From positions 1 through 53,797 of the forward strand of contig NZ_PPTF01000073.1 in the NCBI RefSeq assembly GCF_002902845.1: a stretch of DNA of 53,797 nt, given 5' to 3'. Every line of letters begins with the position of its first letter. Position 1 is the first letter of the stretch. Of this stretch, positions 1 through 8,605 are shown in pieces. The stretch comes from Chromobacterium sinusclupearum (GTDB lineage Bacteria; Pseudomonadota; Gammaproteobacteria; Burkholderiales; Chromobacteriaceae). Below the pieces are notes generated by a model. The model searched no databases. It was not told the DNA's origin and saw only the letters and a list, made by a program, of their open reading frames with translations. The position numbers and the translations under genes were made by a program.

Positions 1-1101
1 GAATCCGGCAAGACCCAGCTGAATCAGGGCTTCCTCACCCACCCGCGCAGCAACGGCAAAGCCCAGCCGCGCGGCGAAGGCTTCGAGCTGCGCACCGACC
101 AGCACGGCGCCATCCGCGCCGCCCACGGCCTGCTGCTGTCCACCGAAGCGCAAAACGGCGCCGGCGGCAAACAACTAGCCAGAGAACACGCCCAGTCCCA
201 GCTCGACGCCGCGCTCTCGCTCAGCCAAGCGCTGGCCGAAACCGCCAGCGGCCAACTGGCCGACGCCATGGAAACCGGCCCCGACGAAATCAGCCCGGAC
301 AACGCCAAAGCCGGCAAAAAGCCGGACGGCCACCTGCAGCACCACGTCGACGCGCTGAAGGCCTGGGAAGCCGGCAGCAACACCGACAAAGACGGCAAAA
401 CCGCGAAAGAACAAGCCGGCCAACAGCCGCTGCTGGTGCTGTCCGGCCCGGCCGGCATCGCCTCCCTGACCGAACAAAGCCAAACCGTCTCCGCCGGCGC
501 CAACCTGAACCTGGTCGCCCAGCGCGACGCCAACCACACGACAGGACGACGCTGGCTGCACAACGTGGGCCAGCACATCAGCCTGTTCGTGGCCGGGGTG
601 AAAGACAAGGTGGCGCTGAAGTTGATCGCGGCGAAGGGCAAGGTGCAGGTGCAGGCGCAGAGCGACGCGATGGAGCTGACGGCGGATAAGGATGTCACCA
701 TCACTTCCTGCAAGGACAAAATTATCGTCCACGCCGGCGACGAAATCCTGCTGACCGCCGGCGGCGCCTACATTCGCATCAAAGGCGGCAATATCGAGGT
801 CCACGCCCCCGGGAAAGTAACGGTCAAGGGCGCCAGCCATACGCTCGACGGCCCAGCAAGCATGGATTGGTCACAGCCGCAATACAAGAAGATCGTCTGC
901 ACCGAGCAGATCGATGCCCAGTTGCTGACCGAGGCGCACCCCGAGTTCAGCGGCAAAAAATATGTCTACTACTCCGCCGATACCGGCAAGAAAATCGCGT
1001 CCGGCGCGCTGGACGGCAGCGGCATGACCGACCGCATCCATCTGCCTGGCGTCAACAACATCAAGGCCCTGATCGGGTCCGGAGAATGGGAAATCCTGTA
1101 A
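1..1101 (+). CDS. vgrG: VgrG spike protein of type VI secretion, 3' end only
   Basis: The reading frame is open from base 1, so the gene begins outside the window and about 366 residues of its C-terminal half are visible. These contain the conserved stretch after the gp5-like needle (RTDQHGAIRAAHGLL, TGRRWLHNVGQHISLFV, ITADKDVTI-type repeats) that also occurs in the complete VgrG at 27765-30401. After roughly residue 285 the two proteins diverge. This one has a private tail of about 80 residues (SGKKYVYYSADTGKKIASGA), likely the cargo-docking part. VgrG trimers tip the T6SS tube and carry effectors. The TAA stop overlaps the ATG of the next gene by one base, so this is an operon with the genes to 4642. 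The family call is secure; the role of the tail is inferred. Confidence 0.93.
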   Translation, partial: ESGKTQLNQGFLTHPRSNGKAQPRGEGFELRTDQHGAIRAAHGLLLSTEAQNGAGGKQLAREHAQSQLDAALSLSQALAETASGQLADAMETGPDEISPDNAKAGKKPDGHLQHHVDALKAWEAGSNTDKDGKTAKEQAGQQPLLVLSGPAGIASLTEQSQTVSAGANLNLVAQRDANHTTGRRWLHNVGQHISLFVAGVKDKVALKLIAAKGKVQVQAQSDAMELTADKDVTITSCKDKIIVHAGDEILLTAGGAYIRIKGGNIEVHAPGKVTVKGASHTLDGPASMDWSQPQYKKIVCTEQIDAQLLTEAHPEFSGKKYVYYSADTGKKIASGALDGSGMTDRIHLPGVNNIKALIGSGEWEIL

Positions 1102-2351
1102 TGAACCATCGCTATGCTTTTATCGCCATCGGAGCGATGGCGCTGTCTGCCCCCCGCGCCGACGCCGCCAACCAGGCGGAGGACGTCTCGGTAGACTTGG
1201 GCTGGAACACGCTGCAGCTTCATGCCAGCCAGACGCTGGCAGGCTCGACACCGGCGCAATATTCGGCGAAGAACCTGTTCGACCCCAGTCCGGCCAAGGC
1301 CTGGATTTTCCACGGAGAGCCGATACCCCGCGACTCTGAACAGATCGCCAATCCGGCAACGCTGACACTGACGCTGATGAAGCCGAGCTCGCTGTTCGCC
1401 GTCGCGCTGACGCCGGGCTACGCCAAATCGGCAACTACCCAGTTCCAGAACGCCTCGCCGAAGAGCGTCACCATCAGTCTGTACCGGCCGCATGAGGACA
1501 AGCCATTCGAAACGCGCCGCTTCGCCTTCAGCTACCATGCGCGTGAATATTCGCTGCCGCAATTGCAGCGGGAGCTGAAAACGGTTGCCTTCACCAACCA
1601 GTCGGATGACAAGATCACCGGCAAATCTGACAACGCGCTGAACTCGGCCGAAAGGCTGCTGCTGATCAATGCCGGCGGCGCCCAAATCGCCAAGCTGGAG
1701 CTGAAAATCTCCGCCATCGAGCCGGGAGCGAAATTCACCGATGTCGCCGTCAGCAAACTCCGCCTGCTGGACCGGCAAGCCAACCAGAATAGCGCGGAAC
1801 TGAGGCTGGCGCACTTCATCGCTCACGACCTGGACAACGCCGCCAAGCAACTGGCCGCCACGCCGCGCTGCTTGGTGTACACCGAACAAAACGCCTGGCC
1901 GCAGTTGACAGACCGCGCCTGCACCGGCCCGGCCGCGCAACTGCAGCAAGGCCAGGCCGATCAAGGCATCGACGATGTCATCCTGACACGCAAAGACGCG
2001 GCCAGCCGGCAATACCAGGTTCCGTTCGCAGTCGCGCTGCGCGACGCGCAAACCACCGGAACCGGCCGCAACAGACAGCTGCGGCTGTCCGCTGCCGACA
2101 TTGCGGGAAGTGAATTGATACTCGGCAAGAACGCCAACGGCCAGTTGCAAGCCCTGTCCGGCCTGGCGCTGACCCAGGCCTTCCTGGCCAACCGCGCCGA
2201 TGGATTCGGCAAGGCGTACCTGCAACCTCAGGGCAGCCCCTACTTCTTCTTCGCTTATTCCCGCCCGCAGTTCACACCGGATAAGGACGGCTACCAGTTG
2301 AGCATTTATGGCCCCGCCGGACGCCAGGAGGCGCAATGGGCAACCAGGTAG
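1101..2351 (+). CDS. Exported protein with NADase-type glycan-binding (discoidin-like) domain, T6SS island
   Basis: I chose the ATG at 1101, which overlaps the vgrG stop and is followed by a signal-peptide-like stretch (FAIGAM-type hydrophobic core ending ADA-A). A longer in-frame start at 867 would lie inside vgrG. The mature protein is about 395 residues. Residues ~35-140 fit the NADase-type glycan-binding/discoidin pattern: ASQTL, YSAKNLFD, AW, then GYAKS and the paired asparagine/lysine segment NASPKSV. I do not recognise the rest. The gene sits between a VgrG and a peptidoglycan-attacking effector and overlaps the effector by 16 bases, so it is translationally linked. A periplasmic location argues against a loading chaperone and suits a cell-wall-binding protector or second immunity factor. 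It could also have an unrelated role. The domain call is moderate; the function is unknown. Confidence 0.72.
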   Translation: MNHRYAFIAIGAMALSAPRADAANQAEDVSVDLGWNTLQLHASQTLAGSTPAQYSAKNLFDPSPAKAWIFHGEPIPRDSEQIANPATLTLTLMKPSSLFAVALTPGYAKSATTQFQNASPKSVTISLYRPHEDKPFETRRFAFSYHAREYSLPQLQRELKTVAFTNQSDDKITGKSDNALNSAERLLLINAGGAQIAKLELKISAIEPGAKFTDVAVSKLRLLDRQANQNSAELRLAHFIAHDLDNAAKQLAATPRCLVYTEQNAWPQLTDRACTGPAAQLQQGQADQGIDDVILTRKDAASRQYQVPFAVALRDAQTTGTGRNRQLRLSAADIAGSELILGKNANGQLQALSGLALTQAFLANRADGFGKAYLQPQGSPYFFFAYSRPQFTPDKDGYQLSIYGPAGRQEAQWATR

Positions 2352-4090
2352 AGAAGTACAAGGATTTCGACTTCGGCAAATACAGCGAAGAACAGAAATA
2401 CGACATCCTGCAGCGGCTGTTCGAACATCACGCCGCCGCCAACGGCAAGAATAATGTCGACGGTTTCGCATTCGAGACCGCCAACGGCCGGGTCAACCTG
2501 ATAGGCGCGCGCGGCTTCGACCACGGCAAGGTCGTCAAGGACAGCAACAAGGTGTTCGACGACACCTTGTTCGTCGTCTACAAGGATGTGTCCGGCCAGA
2601 AAAAAGTCGCCGAATTCGAATTCAACACCGAGCCCTACAGCAAGCAGAGCGGCCAGCTAGCCGGGCGGGTGCTGATCAACGGCCTATACCAGTACAAGCT
2701 GGGCAATCACAAGATATCGTCGTACCACGACCATGCCAGCCTGGCAGAAATGCAAAGGACGCACCATTTCGCCCAGCGCCACAACTACCGCGCGCTGAGG
2801 ATAGTCAAGGGCCTGGCCTTCCGCGCCCAGAACACCGGCACGGCCAAGGCCCCGGAATACGAGTTCAGTCCGGACCAGCCGGGCGCGCCGTCGACGACCT
2901 ACGAACACAACATCCACTACGGCGGCGAAGGTCCTAGAAACCGCACCAGCAATTGGAGCGAAGGCTGCCAAACGGTGAAGGGCCTGGACAACTACATTCG
3001 ACTGTTGAAAATCTTGGAGCAAGATTACAGCTTGGCCGGCACCATCAATAACGAACTAGTCGCTAAACCGGCAACTGATGGCAAACGCGCCGTGGTCTAC
3101 GCGCTGCTGGATGGTCACCAGATTGCCGACGAGACCAAGGTCCAGGTCAAGTTTCTTGATCGTATTCTTCAACCTATGATCGATGTATGGTACGAAATCC
3201 GCCACGGCGACCAGACCATCACAGGCAAAACCGACCAAGACGGCGACACCGGCGCGCTATACGGCCACGATCCCAAGGACAAGATCAGCGTAAAGGTGAA
3301 GGGGCCGGTAGGAGATGCCAAGAAGCTACCACCCATGCAAGCAAAAGAGAGCGTATTCCACAAATACTTATGCGTGATCAGTCCCAAAGTGTTGTGCGAC
3401 GGCCTATCACGCCCAGACGCCGACCACAAGGAACCCGAGATCGACAAGACTCAGTCCAAGACCCATAAGCACCACAACAAGGAACGCAAACCAGTTTCCA
3501 AAGTGGAAGTACCCAAGGACCGCAATCCGCTGGAGAAACCGATACCAGACGACGAGTTCGAGGACTGCAACGCGCTGAGCCAGGAACAGATCACCAGCAT
3601 CATCAAGGCCAATAATGCAACGCTGGTCGATACCTACAAAGCTGACGAGCTGATCTACAAGGCGGCGCAGAACTACAAGCTGAACCCCAAGATTCTGCTG
3701 GCGACGATGAAGCAGGAACAAGGCTGGGCCAAGAACGGCCGCTACAACAAGCTGATGGGAGTCGGCCCCGGCGGCCAGCCAACTGCGATGGGCGTTGAAA
3801 CGTCAATCAACAAGTCGGCGCAGATTTATCGCAAGCAGTTTGACGACGGAAAGAAAAAACTCACCTCGTTCAAGATCAATTATGACCCCGGCGCCCACGA
3901 GGTCGCGGCGGTCGGCAGCAGCGGCGCGGCAGTCAGCGAGGACGAGGCCAAGGCGATGAAGGAAGGCTATCTGTACACGCCGCGTACCGCCTCCGAATAC
4001 GCCAAGCTGCACTACACGCCGTGGACCTACTTCCCTCCGCAGCGCAGCCGTCCCTACGATACCTGGGTGAAAACCTTCCGGAGCTTCTGA
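2336..4090 (+). CDS. Predicted bifunctional T6SS cell-wall effector: L,D-transpeptidase-like plus glucosaminidase-like
   Basis: 584 residues; an AGGAGG ribosome site lies a few bases before the ATG, inside the end of the upstream gene. The N-terminal lobe has an L,D-transpeptidase (YkuD/Tlde1-like) signature, HYGG at residue 194 followed by SEGC with Cys211. Residues ~262-325 look like a small beta-sandwich linker domain. A charged Lys/His-rich spacer at ~365-400 separates it from the C-terminal lobe (~435-584). That lobe has the glucosaminidase or lysozyme-like pattern LNPKILLATMKQEQGWAKNG, with Glu461 as the likely catalytic acid. Both activities would act on peptidoglycan in the target periplasm, one on peptide stems and one on glycan. 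There is no signal peptide, as expected for VgrG-delivered cargo. The downstream ankyrin gene is the probable immunity gene. The domains are inferred from motifs, not from alignment. Confidence 0.68.
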   Translation: MGNQVEKYKDFDFGKYSEEQKYDILQRLFEHHAAANGKNNVDGFAFETANGRVNLIGARGFDHGKVVKDSNKVFDDTLFVVYKDVSGQKKVAEFEFNTEPYSKQSGQLAGRVLINGLYQYKLGNHKISSYHDHASLAEMQRTHHFAQRHNYRALRIVKGLAFRAQNTGTAKAPEYEFSPDQPGAPSTTYEHNIHYGGEGPRNRTSNWSEGCQTVKGLDNYIRLLKILEQDYSLAGTINNELVAKPATDGKRAVVYALLDGHQIADETKVQVKFLDRILQPMIDVWYEIRHGDQTITGKTDQDGDTGALYGHDPKDKISVKVKGPVGDAKKLPPMQAKESVFHKYLCVISPKVLCDGLSRPDADHKEPEIDKTQSKTHKHHNKERKPVSKVEVPKDRNPLEKPIPDDEFEDCNALSQEQITSIIKANNATLVDTYKADELIYKAAQNYKLNPKILLATMKQEQGWAKNGRYNKLMGVGPGGQPTAMGVETSINKSAQIYRKQFDDGKKKLTSFKINYDPGAHEVAAVGSSGAAVSEDEAKAMKEGYLYTPRTASEYAKLHYTPWTYFPPQRSRPYDTWVKTFRSF

Positions 4091-4642
4091 ATGAAAATCC
4101 AATTTCTGCTGGGCCTGGGCGCCCTACTGTTGACACAGCACGCGCTGGCGGCCTGCGACAAGGACGGCTGGCGGCAGCTGCTGCGTCATGCCGACGCAAC
4201 CTCCGTCATTTCCTACGTCAAGAACCAGCATTGCGACGTCGACCAATCACTAGATGAGGTTTCCAAGACGCCACTGGTCTACGCGATCGACATCCGTAAC
4301 CGCGCCGCGGTGCAGGCCCTGCTTCAAGCCGGCGCAAATCCCAACGTCGACGGCTACGATGGCAATACACCGCTGTTTTACGCTGTGGCTGCTAAAGATC
4401 TGAATATCGTTCAGGATTTGATCACCAAGGGGGCCGACGTCAATGCCGCTACCCGAACCAGCGAAATCACGGTGTTGATGGCCGCCGTCCTGGATTCCAC
4501 GCCCACGATCGTCCGCTATCTGGTCGCACACGGTGCGTCACTAAGCGATACCGACAAGTACGGCCATAAGCCAGACGACTATGTAGCCAAGCTCCCGATG
4601 AAGCAGCAAGCTGCTATACGCGCCGCATTGAAGAAAAACTGA
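4091..4642 (+). CDS. Periplasmic ankyrin-repeat protein, probable immunity protein
   Basis: 183 residues. The ATG directly follows the TGA of the effector gene, so the pair is translationally coupled. The first ~20 residues are a signal peptide (FLLGLGALLLTQHALA, then Ala-Cys). Three to four ankyrin repeats follow, with typical TPLVYAI, ALLQAGANPN, TPLFYAV, LITKGADVN and YLVAHGASLS turns. Ankyrin domains bind proteins. A small exported ankyrin protein immediately after a peptidoglycan-targeting effector is best explained as the immunity factor that binds it in the periplasm of the producer. The family assignment is firm; the immunity role is inferred from position and location. Confidence 0.85.
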   Translation: MKIQFLLGLGALLLTQHALAACDKDGWRQLLRHADATSVISYVKNQHCDVDQSLDEVSKTPLVYAIDIRNRAAVQALLQAGANPNVDGYDGNTPLFYAVAAKDLNIVQDLITKGADVNAATRTSEITVLMAAVLDSTPTIVRYLVAHGASLSDTDKYGHKPDDYVAKLPMKQQAAIRAALKKN

Positions 4643-4662
4643 ATGCGGGATAGTCACACAAA

Positions 4663-4692
4663 AACGGGGAGCGGCGTGCGTTACTTCCCGTT
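4663..4692 (+). terminator. Weak hairpin after T6SS island 1
   Basis: An imperfect 9-bp inverted repeat (AACGGGGAG with CTTCCCGTT) lies 20 bases after the ankyrin gene stop. No run of T follows, so it may be a Rho-dependent end or chance. Confidence 0.3.
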
Positions 4693-4810
4693 GACGCTGT
4701 TGCATTTAATCTCCCCCGCTTTTATAGATACTTAGACCTGCTAACAAAACCAATTTATGCCAAATGCAAACATCAGTATCTAGCGAAGATGAATCGTAGG
4801 GCAGGATTGC

Positions 4811-5122
4811 CTACAGGAGCCGGGGCAGTCCAAGCAGATGCAACCCGCCTGAGCTTTTCTGGTAGGGAGTTTGGACCAGTAGCGTCTGCTGCCGCCTAGA
4901 TAGCGTGCTGTTGTCCAAGACACTCCAGTCCAGGCACACCAGTTTGAATAGGCTTTGAATGAAACCGATGGACTGCCGCAACGCCAGCAGGAACAGGTTC
5001 TTGATGATAAAGCAGAGCCGAATGGCCGCATTGAGGTAGGCCTGTGATCGGCCCTCCTGCCCTCGCGGTTTTGCCAGCCATATCATCCTTGCGTCGAGCC
5101 AGATGGACAGAGAGCCGGACTA
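4811..5122 (-). pseudogene. IS5-family transposase fragment (N-terminal part only)
   Basis: On the minus strand a ~100-codon frame reads like the N-terminus of an IS5/ISL2-type transposase: GSLSIWLD, then AAIRLCFIIK, SLFKLVCLDWSVLDNSTL, SRRQQTL and PYQ...GGLHLL. The frame stops just where the family normally continues into its first catalytic Asp (LLIDSTGIK). There is no start codon in frame before a stop, and no remainder of the element on either side. The IS is a fossil that marks an old insertion or rearrangement at the edge of the T6SS island. Confidence 0.75.
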
Positions 5123-5282
5123 GATACCTACCTATCAATTCAGAACTAGCCCGTTCTTTCGCACAGGGGAATATAACTTTTTTTGTCCTAAGTTTAGCTA
5201 GCGTTTAGCAGCATTCAACGCTGGACAACGCGTTTTCAACGCAGGGTCTATTCCAGGCACCCCATTCTCTCTGGAGAAGCTG

Positions 5283-5942
5283 ATGATCCCGATTCCAAGC
5301 CCAGTCACTCAAGTCCGTATTTTTCCGTATATCCCAGACTCGCACATCATTGTGCCCCCGGTATTTATCAGCGGCACCGGCACTTACTCAGTAGGCACGT
5401 TGGGTAAGAGCATTTTTTACAACCTTGACCTGACCGCGGGCGAATCACAAAACGGCGGGCCACATGCCGGTAACAAATACTACGCTATTTGCAAGGGCGC
5501 GGATGGCAAGGAGTTCACCACTACCTGGCTGACATGCCTCAAGGGCGGCTCTACCCCTCAGTTCGGCCGTACCATCACCCTTGGCCGCCCCTCTGTCGCA
5601 AATGGCCCGCTAGTCAGCAACGACTACACTCGCTCTAAACAGGTTCACCTGTCGGATATCACTGTCAACGCCTTCATCCAACCAGATGAGCCTCTATCGC
5701 TGCCACTGATCGCCAATGGCAACGGCATTGCCTCCTTTGTAGGGCAGTTTCCCGGCGGCTTCTGGTCAGTTACCGTTACTGGTGGCGAATATGTGAATCC
5801 GTTGCAAGTCGGCATGACCGTAACCATCCAAGGCATCAATACGGCGACAGGCAAACCATGCTTCATCCCGGCCATCTTCGTCACGGAAGATGCCAGTGAC
5901 CCTGCCGAGTTTGTTGAACACCGTATCCCGCGCGATTTATAG
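5283..5942 (+). CDS. Protein of unknown function (219 aa)
   Basis: The ORF starts at an ATG with a GGAGAAG ribosome site 6 bases upstream and ends shortly before a strong hairpin. I do not recognise the family. There is no signal peptide or clear membrane segment. The sequence is rich in Gly, Thr, Pro and aromatic residues (FYNLDL, GGFWSVTVTGGEYV, GMTVTIQGI), which suggests an all-beta fold. Two cysteine-containing segments lie near residues 70 and 85. It stands alone between an IS5 fossil and a convergent signalling operon. It might be an orphan secreted or effector-type protein left by the neighbouring island, but nothing in the sequence proves this. It is very probably a real gene, given length, start site and third-position base use. 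Confidence 0.6.
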   Translation: MIPIPSPVTQVRIFPYIPDSHIIVPPVFISGTGTYSVGTLGKSIFYNLDLTAGESQNGGPHAGNKYYAICKGADGKEFTTTWLTCLKGGSTPQFGRTITLGRPSVANGPLVSNDYTRSKQVHLSDITVNAFIQPDEPLSLPLIANGNGIASFVGQFPGGFWSVTVTGGEYVNPLQVGMTVTIQGINTATGKPCFIPAIFVTEDASDPAEFVEHRIPRDL

Positions 5943-5981
5943 TTGATATTGCTGAAAATCAGTGAAAATCGAAGTGGTAAT

Positions 5982-6029
5982 AAGCCGTGCTATGCCCCAT
6001 CTGAAAATCGATTGGGTGTAGCACGGCTT
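5982..6029. terminator. Long inverted repeat between convergent genes
   Basis: A perfect 11-bp inverted repeat (AAGCCGTGCTA / TAGCACGGCTT) encloses a 26-base loop that can add a CCCA/TGGG pair. It sits between the stop at 5942 and the convergent minus-strand operon ending at 6155. That is the place for a bidirectional terminator, although T runs are weak on both strands. Confidence 0.5.
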
Positions 6030-6154
6030 GGTTTAATCTACGACATTCAGCATCGGATTCTGAGGCAGACCTTTCAGGTCAGACAACCTGCTCCCTTCAG
6101 TAAGCAACATGAAACTCCTTGGTTTGCAGTTTGACATGATCAAGACCGCGAGGC

Positions 6155-8605
6155 TTAGCACCCAGCACCTAATATCATCCCATGGTTCTTCTGTAACAGA
6201 GCAGTAAACTGCTCCATCTGCAAGGGAACCGAGTATAAATAACCTTGCACGTAATCACAGTAACTGGCTCTTAGAATAGCAGCCTGCTCCACCGTTTCTA
6301 CCCCTTCTGCGATGACCTCCAATCCTAGCTTATGCGCCATGACGATGATAGCCTCGCATAATGCAAGGTCTCGCTGATCTTCTGCCAGCTGTCTGATAAA
6401 CGACTGATCGATTTTCAGGTAGTCCAGTCGATATTGCTTCAGATAGGACAATGCGGAATAGCCAGTACCAAAATCATCCAGCGCGATGCGAATACCAGCA
6501 GCGTGATAACGCTCCAGTACCTCCTGCACCCCTACAGGAGTCCCCAGCAATAAACCTTCGGTGATTTCCAATACCAACGCATCACCAGGTACGCCGCTAC
6601 TTGCCAGCTTATCCAGCCAACGATGGTGATTATCTGCCTCCCGAAAATGCAAAGCAGACACATTGATGGAAACGCTTAGCTGTTTGCCATGCTTTTGGCG
6701 CCAGATGCCCACATTCCTCAGAGCCTCGTCGAAGACCCATTCAGAAATCTCATCTATCAAGCCACAGTCCTCTGCAATCGGGATAAAGACAGAAGGCTCG
6801 ATATCACCATGCTCCGGATGCCTCCAACGCAGCAAGGCCTCTGCCTTCGCTACCTTTCTCGTCGCCATCTCAATGATCGGCTGGTAAACCAGATAAAACT
6901 GGTTTTGTTCCAACGCTTGATGCAACCCGCTGGAAATGTGCAACCGAACCTCCGAGGCCCTCTGCATGACCGGCTCAAAAAAACAGTGTCGGTTGCGTCC
7001 CGCATGTTTGGCACCATACATAGCTTGGTCGGCATTACGCAGCAGCTCCTCTACGGTGATGCCATCTGCGGGGGACAACGCAATGCCAATACTACCCGTA
7101 ACATAGCAAGTGGTCTTTTCCAGCTCTACAGGCTCAGCCAGCCTGGCGAGCAGTTTCTGGGCCACCTGATCAACACTGCCCGGTGTGTCGATATCACCGA
7201 ATACGATGCAGAACTCATCACCGCCCAATCTAGCCACCGTATCGCTGGCACGCATACAGTCTTGCAAACGCTGCGCCACTACTGCCAGAACCTGGTCTCC
7301 AAGGCCGTGACCTAGGGAGTCGTTGATGGTTTTAAAGTGATCCAGATCGATCAGCAACACTGCGATCATCTTGTTTTGGCGTACCACTTGGCTCAGCTCA
7401 TACTCCATCCGGTCATATAACATCCGACGGTTGCATAGATTGGTAAGCGGATCATGCTTTGCAAGAAAGTCTAGTTGTTCCTGCGCCGCCAAGACCGAAC
7501 TGATATCAGAGAAAACCAGCACGTAATTACCAATTGTGCTATCCACTCCAGGCACAACGCTGATGCTCTCCCAAACATTGATCATGGAGCCATTCTTATG
7601 CTGGTAACTAGCATTGCCCTGCCAAAGCTTTCGTTCTCCCTGACGTAACTGCCTCAGAAAAGTCGCACTGTGTGGAACTTGATAGATCACATCTATATTC
7701 GACCACTTTTCCACCTCATCGATGCCATAGCCAGTTAACTGGGTAAAGGCAGGATTGACTGAAATCACTTTGCGTTCAGCATCCAAAATCGCAATACCCT
7801 CGGCGGTGGAGTCGAATACGATAACCGCTTGCCGGAGTCGCTCCTCAGTCTGGCGCCGCCCTGTCACATCCTGCATCACCCCTATAATACGGCCTCCATT
7901 CGCACCTTCATCGAAGCGCTTACCATGCGTTTCCATCCAACGCACATTCGCAGGATCCTCTGCATGAGTACGAAAGCTCACATTGAAGCTGCCACCATCC
8001 TGGCGGGTCCGCTCAATTGCCTCCGCTACCGCAGACTCGTCGCGCGAATCGATCTGTTGTAGAAAGTGACGAATGGACTCGCAGACTACAGAGTTAGGCG
8101 AAAGCAGTTCCTCTTCATTCAGACTGAACACGTTCATCTGGTCGATTTCGACATTCCACTCCCATACCTCCAGCTGCCCTACCTCCATTGCTCTACAAAA
8201 CCGCTCGACTTGTATGTCGGTATTTCGCTGGATGCCAAAGCGCACCATGGTCATCTGCAGAGTGGCATGTAACTCTCTAGGCGAGACCGGCTTGACCAGA
8301 TATCCGTAAGGCAAGGCACTTTCAGCACGCTGCAGCGTCGCATCTTCGGCGTAAGCGCTGAGGAACACTATGGGAATCCTCAATTGCTGGTGGATTTCCC
8401 GCGCGGCATCAACACCATCCATTGGGCCTTCCAAGTGAATGTCCATCAATACCAAATCGGGGAGTTGCTCCCGTGCCTTGTCTATCGCCAGCTTGCCATT
8501 GGCGACTACGCCGCAAACGGAATAACCCAAGGCCTGCAACTGCAATTGCAAATCCATGGCAATGATTCGCTCATCCTCCACGATCAAAATGCGAATGTTT
8601 TTCAC
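6155..8605 (-). CDS. Response regulator with PAS, GGDEF and EAL domains (cyclic di-GMP turnover)
   Basis: 816 residues in the order REC (1-~120), PAS-like (~130-255), PAS (~260-380), GGDEF (~390-545), EAL (~555-805). The receiver has the acidic pair near residue 10, the phosphate-accepting Asp in LVLMDIHL and the Lys in VKPVS. The cyclase motif is an intact GGDEF, with an RASD inhibitory-site motif five residues upstream. The phosphodiesterase has EALLRW, DDFGTGYS and EGVET. Both enzymes therefore look competent, so net activity may be set by phosphorylation. The ATG overlaps the end of the upstream histidine kinase gene by four bases. That makes the kinase the likely partner that controls cyclic di-GMP level through the receiver. 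Confidence 0.92.
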   Translation of the reverse strand: MKNIRILIVEDERIIAMDLQLQLQALGYSVCGVVANGKLAIDKAREQLPDLVLMDIHLEGPMDGVDAAREIHQQLRIPIVFLSAYAEDATLQRAESALPYGYLVKPVSPRELHATLQMTMVRFGIQRNTDIQVERFCRAMEVGQLEVWEWNVEIDQMNVFSLNEEELLSPNSVVCESIRHFLQQIDSRDESAVAEAIERTRQDGGSFNVSFRTHAEDPANVRWMETHGKRFDEGANGGRIIGVMQDVTGRRQTEERLRQAVIVFDSTAEGIAILDAERKVISVNPAFTQLTGYGIDEVEKWSNIDVIYQVPHSATFLRQLRQGERKLWQGNASYQHKNGSMINVWESISVVPGVDSTIGNYVLVFSDISSVLAAQEQLDFLAKHDPLTNLCNRRMLYDRMEYELSQVVRQNKMIAVLLIDLDHFKTINDSLGHGLGDQVLAVVAQRLQDCMRASDTVARLGGDEFCIVFGDIDTPGSVDQVAQKLLARLAEPVELEKTTCYVTGSIGIALSPADGITVEELLRNADQAMYGAKHAGRNRHCFFEPVMQRASEVRLHISSGLHQALEQNQFYLVYQPIIEMATRKVAKAEALLRWRHPEHGDIEPSVFIPIAEDCGLIDEISEWVFDEALRNVGIWRQKHGKQLSVSINVSALHFREADNHHRWLDKLASSGVPGDALVLEITEGLLLGTPVGVQEVLERYHAAGIRIALDDFGTGYSALSYLKQYRLDYLKIDQSFIRQLAEDQRDLALCEAIIVMAHKLGLEVIAEGVETVEQAAILRASYCDYVQGYLYSVPLQMEQFTALLQKNHGMILGAGC

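Noticed and set aside
175..840. Long minus-strand frames opposite vgrG and other high-GC genes
   Set aside because: These are mirror frames of GC-rich coding DNA; the plus-strand products match known families.
5943..6134. 63-codon plus-strand frame after the orphan gene
   Set aside because: It covers the inverted repeat, has no ribosome site and reads as random sequence.
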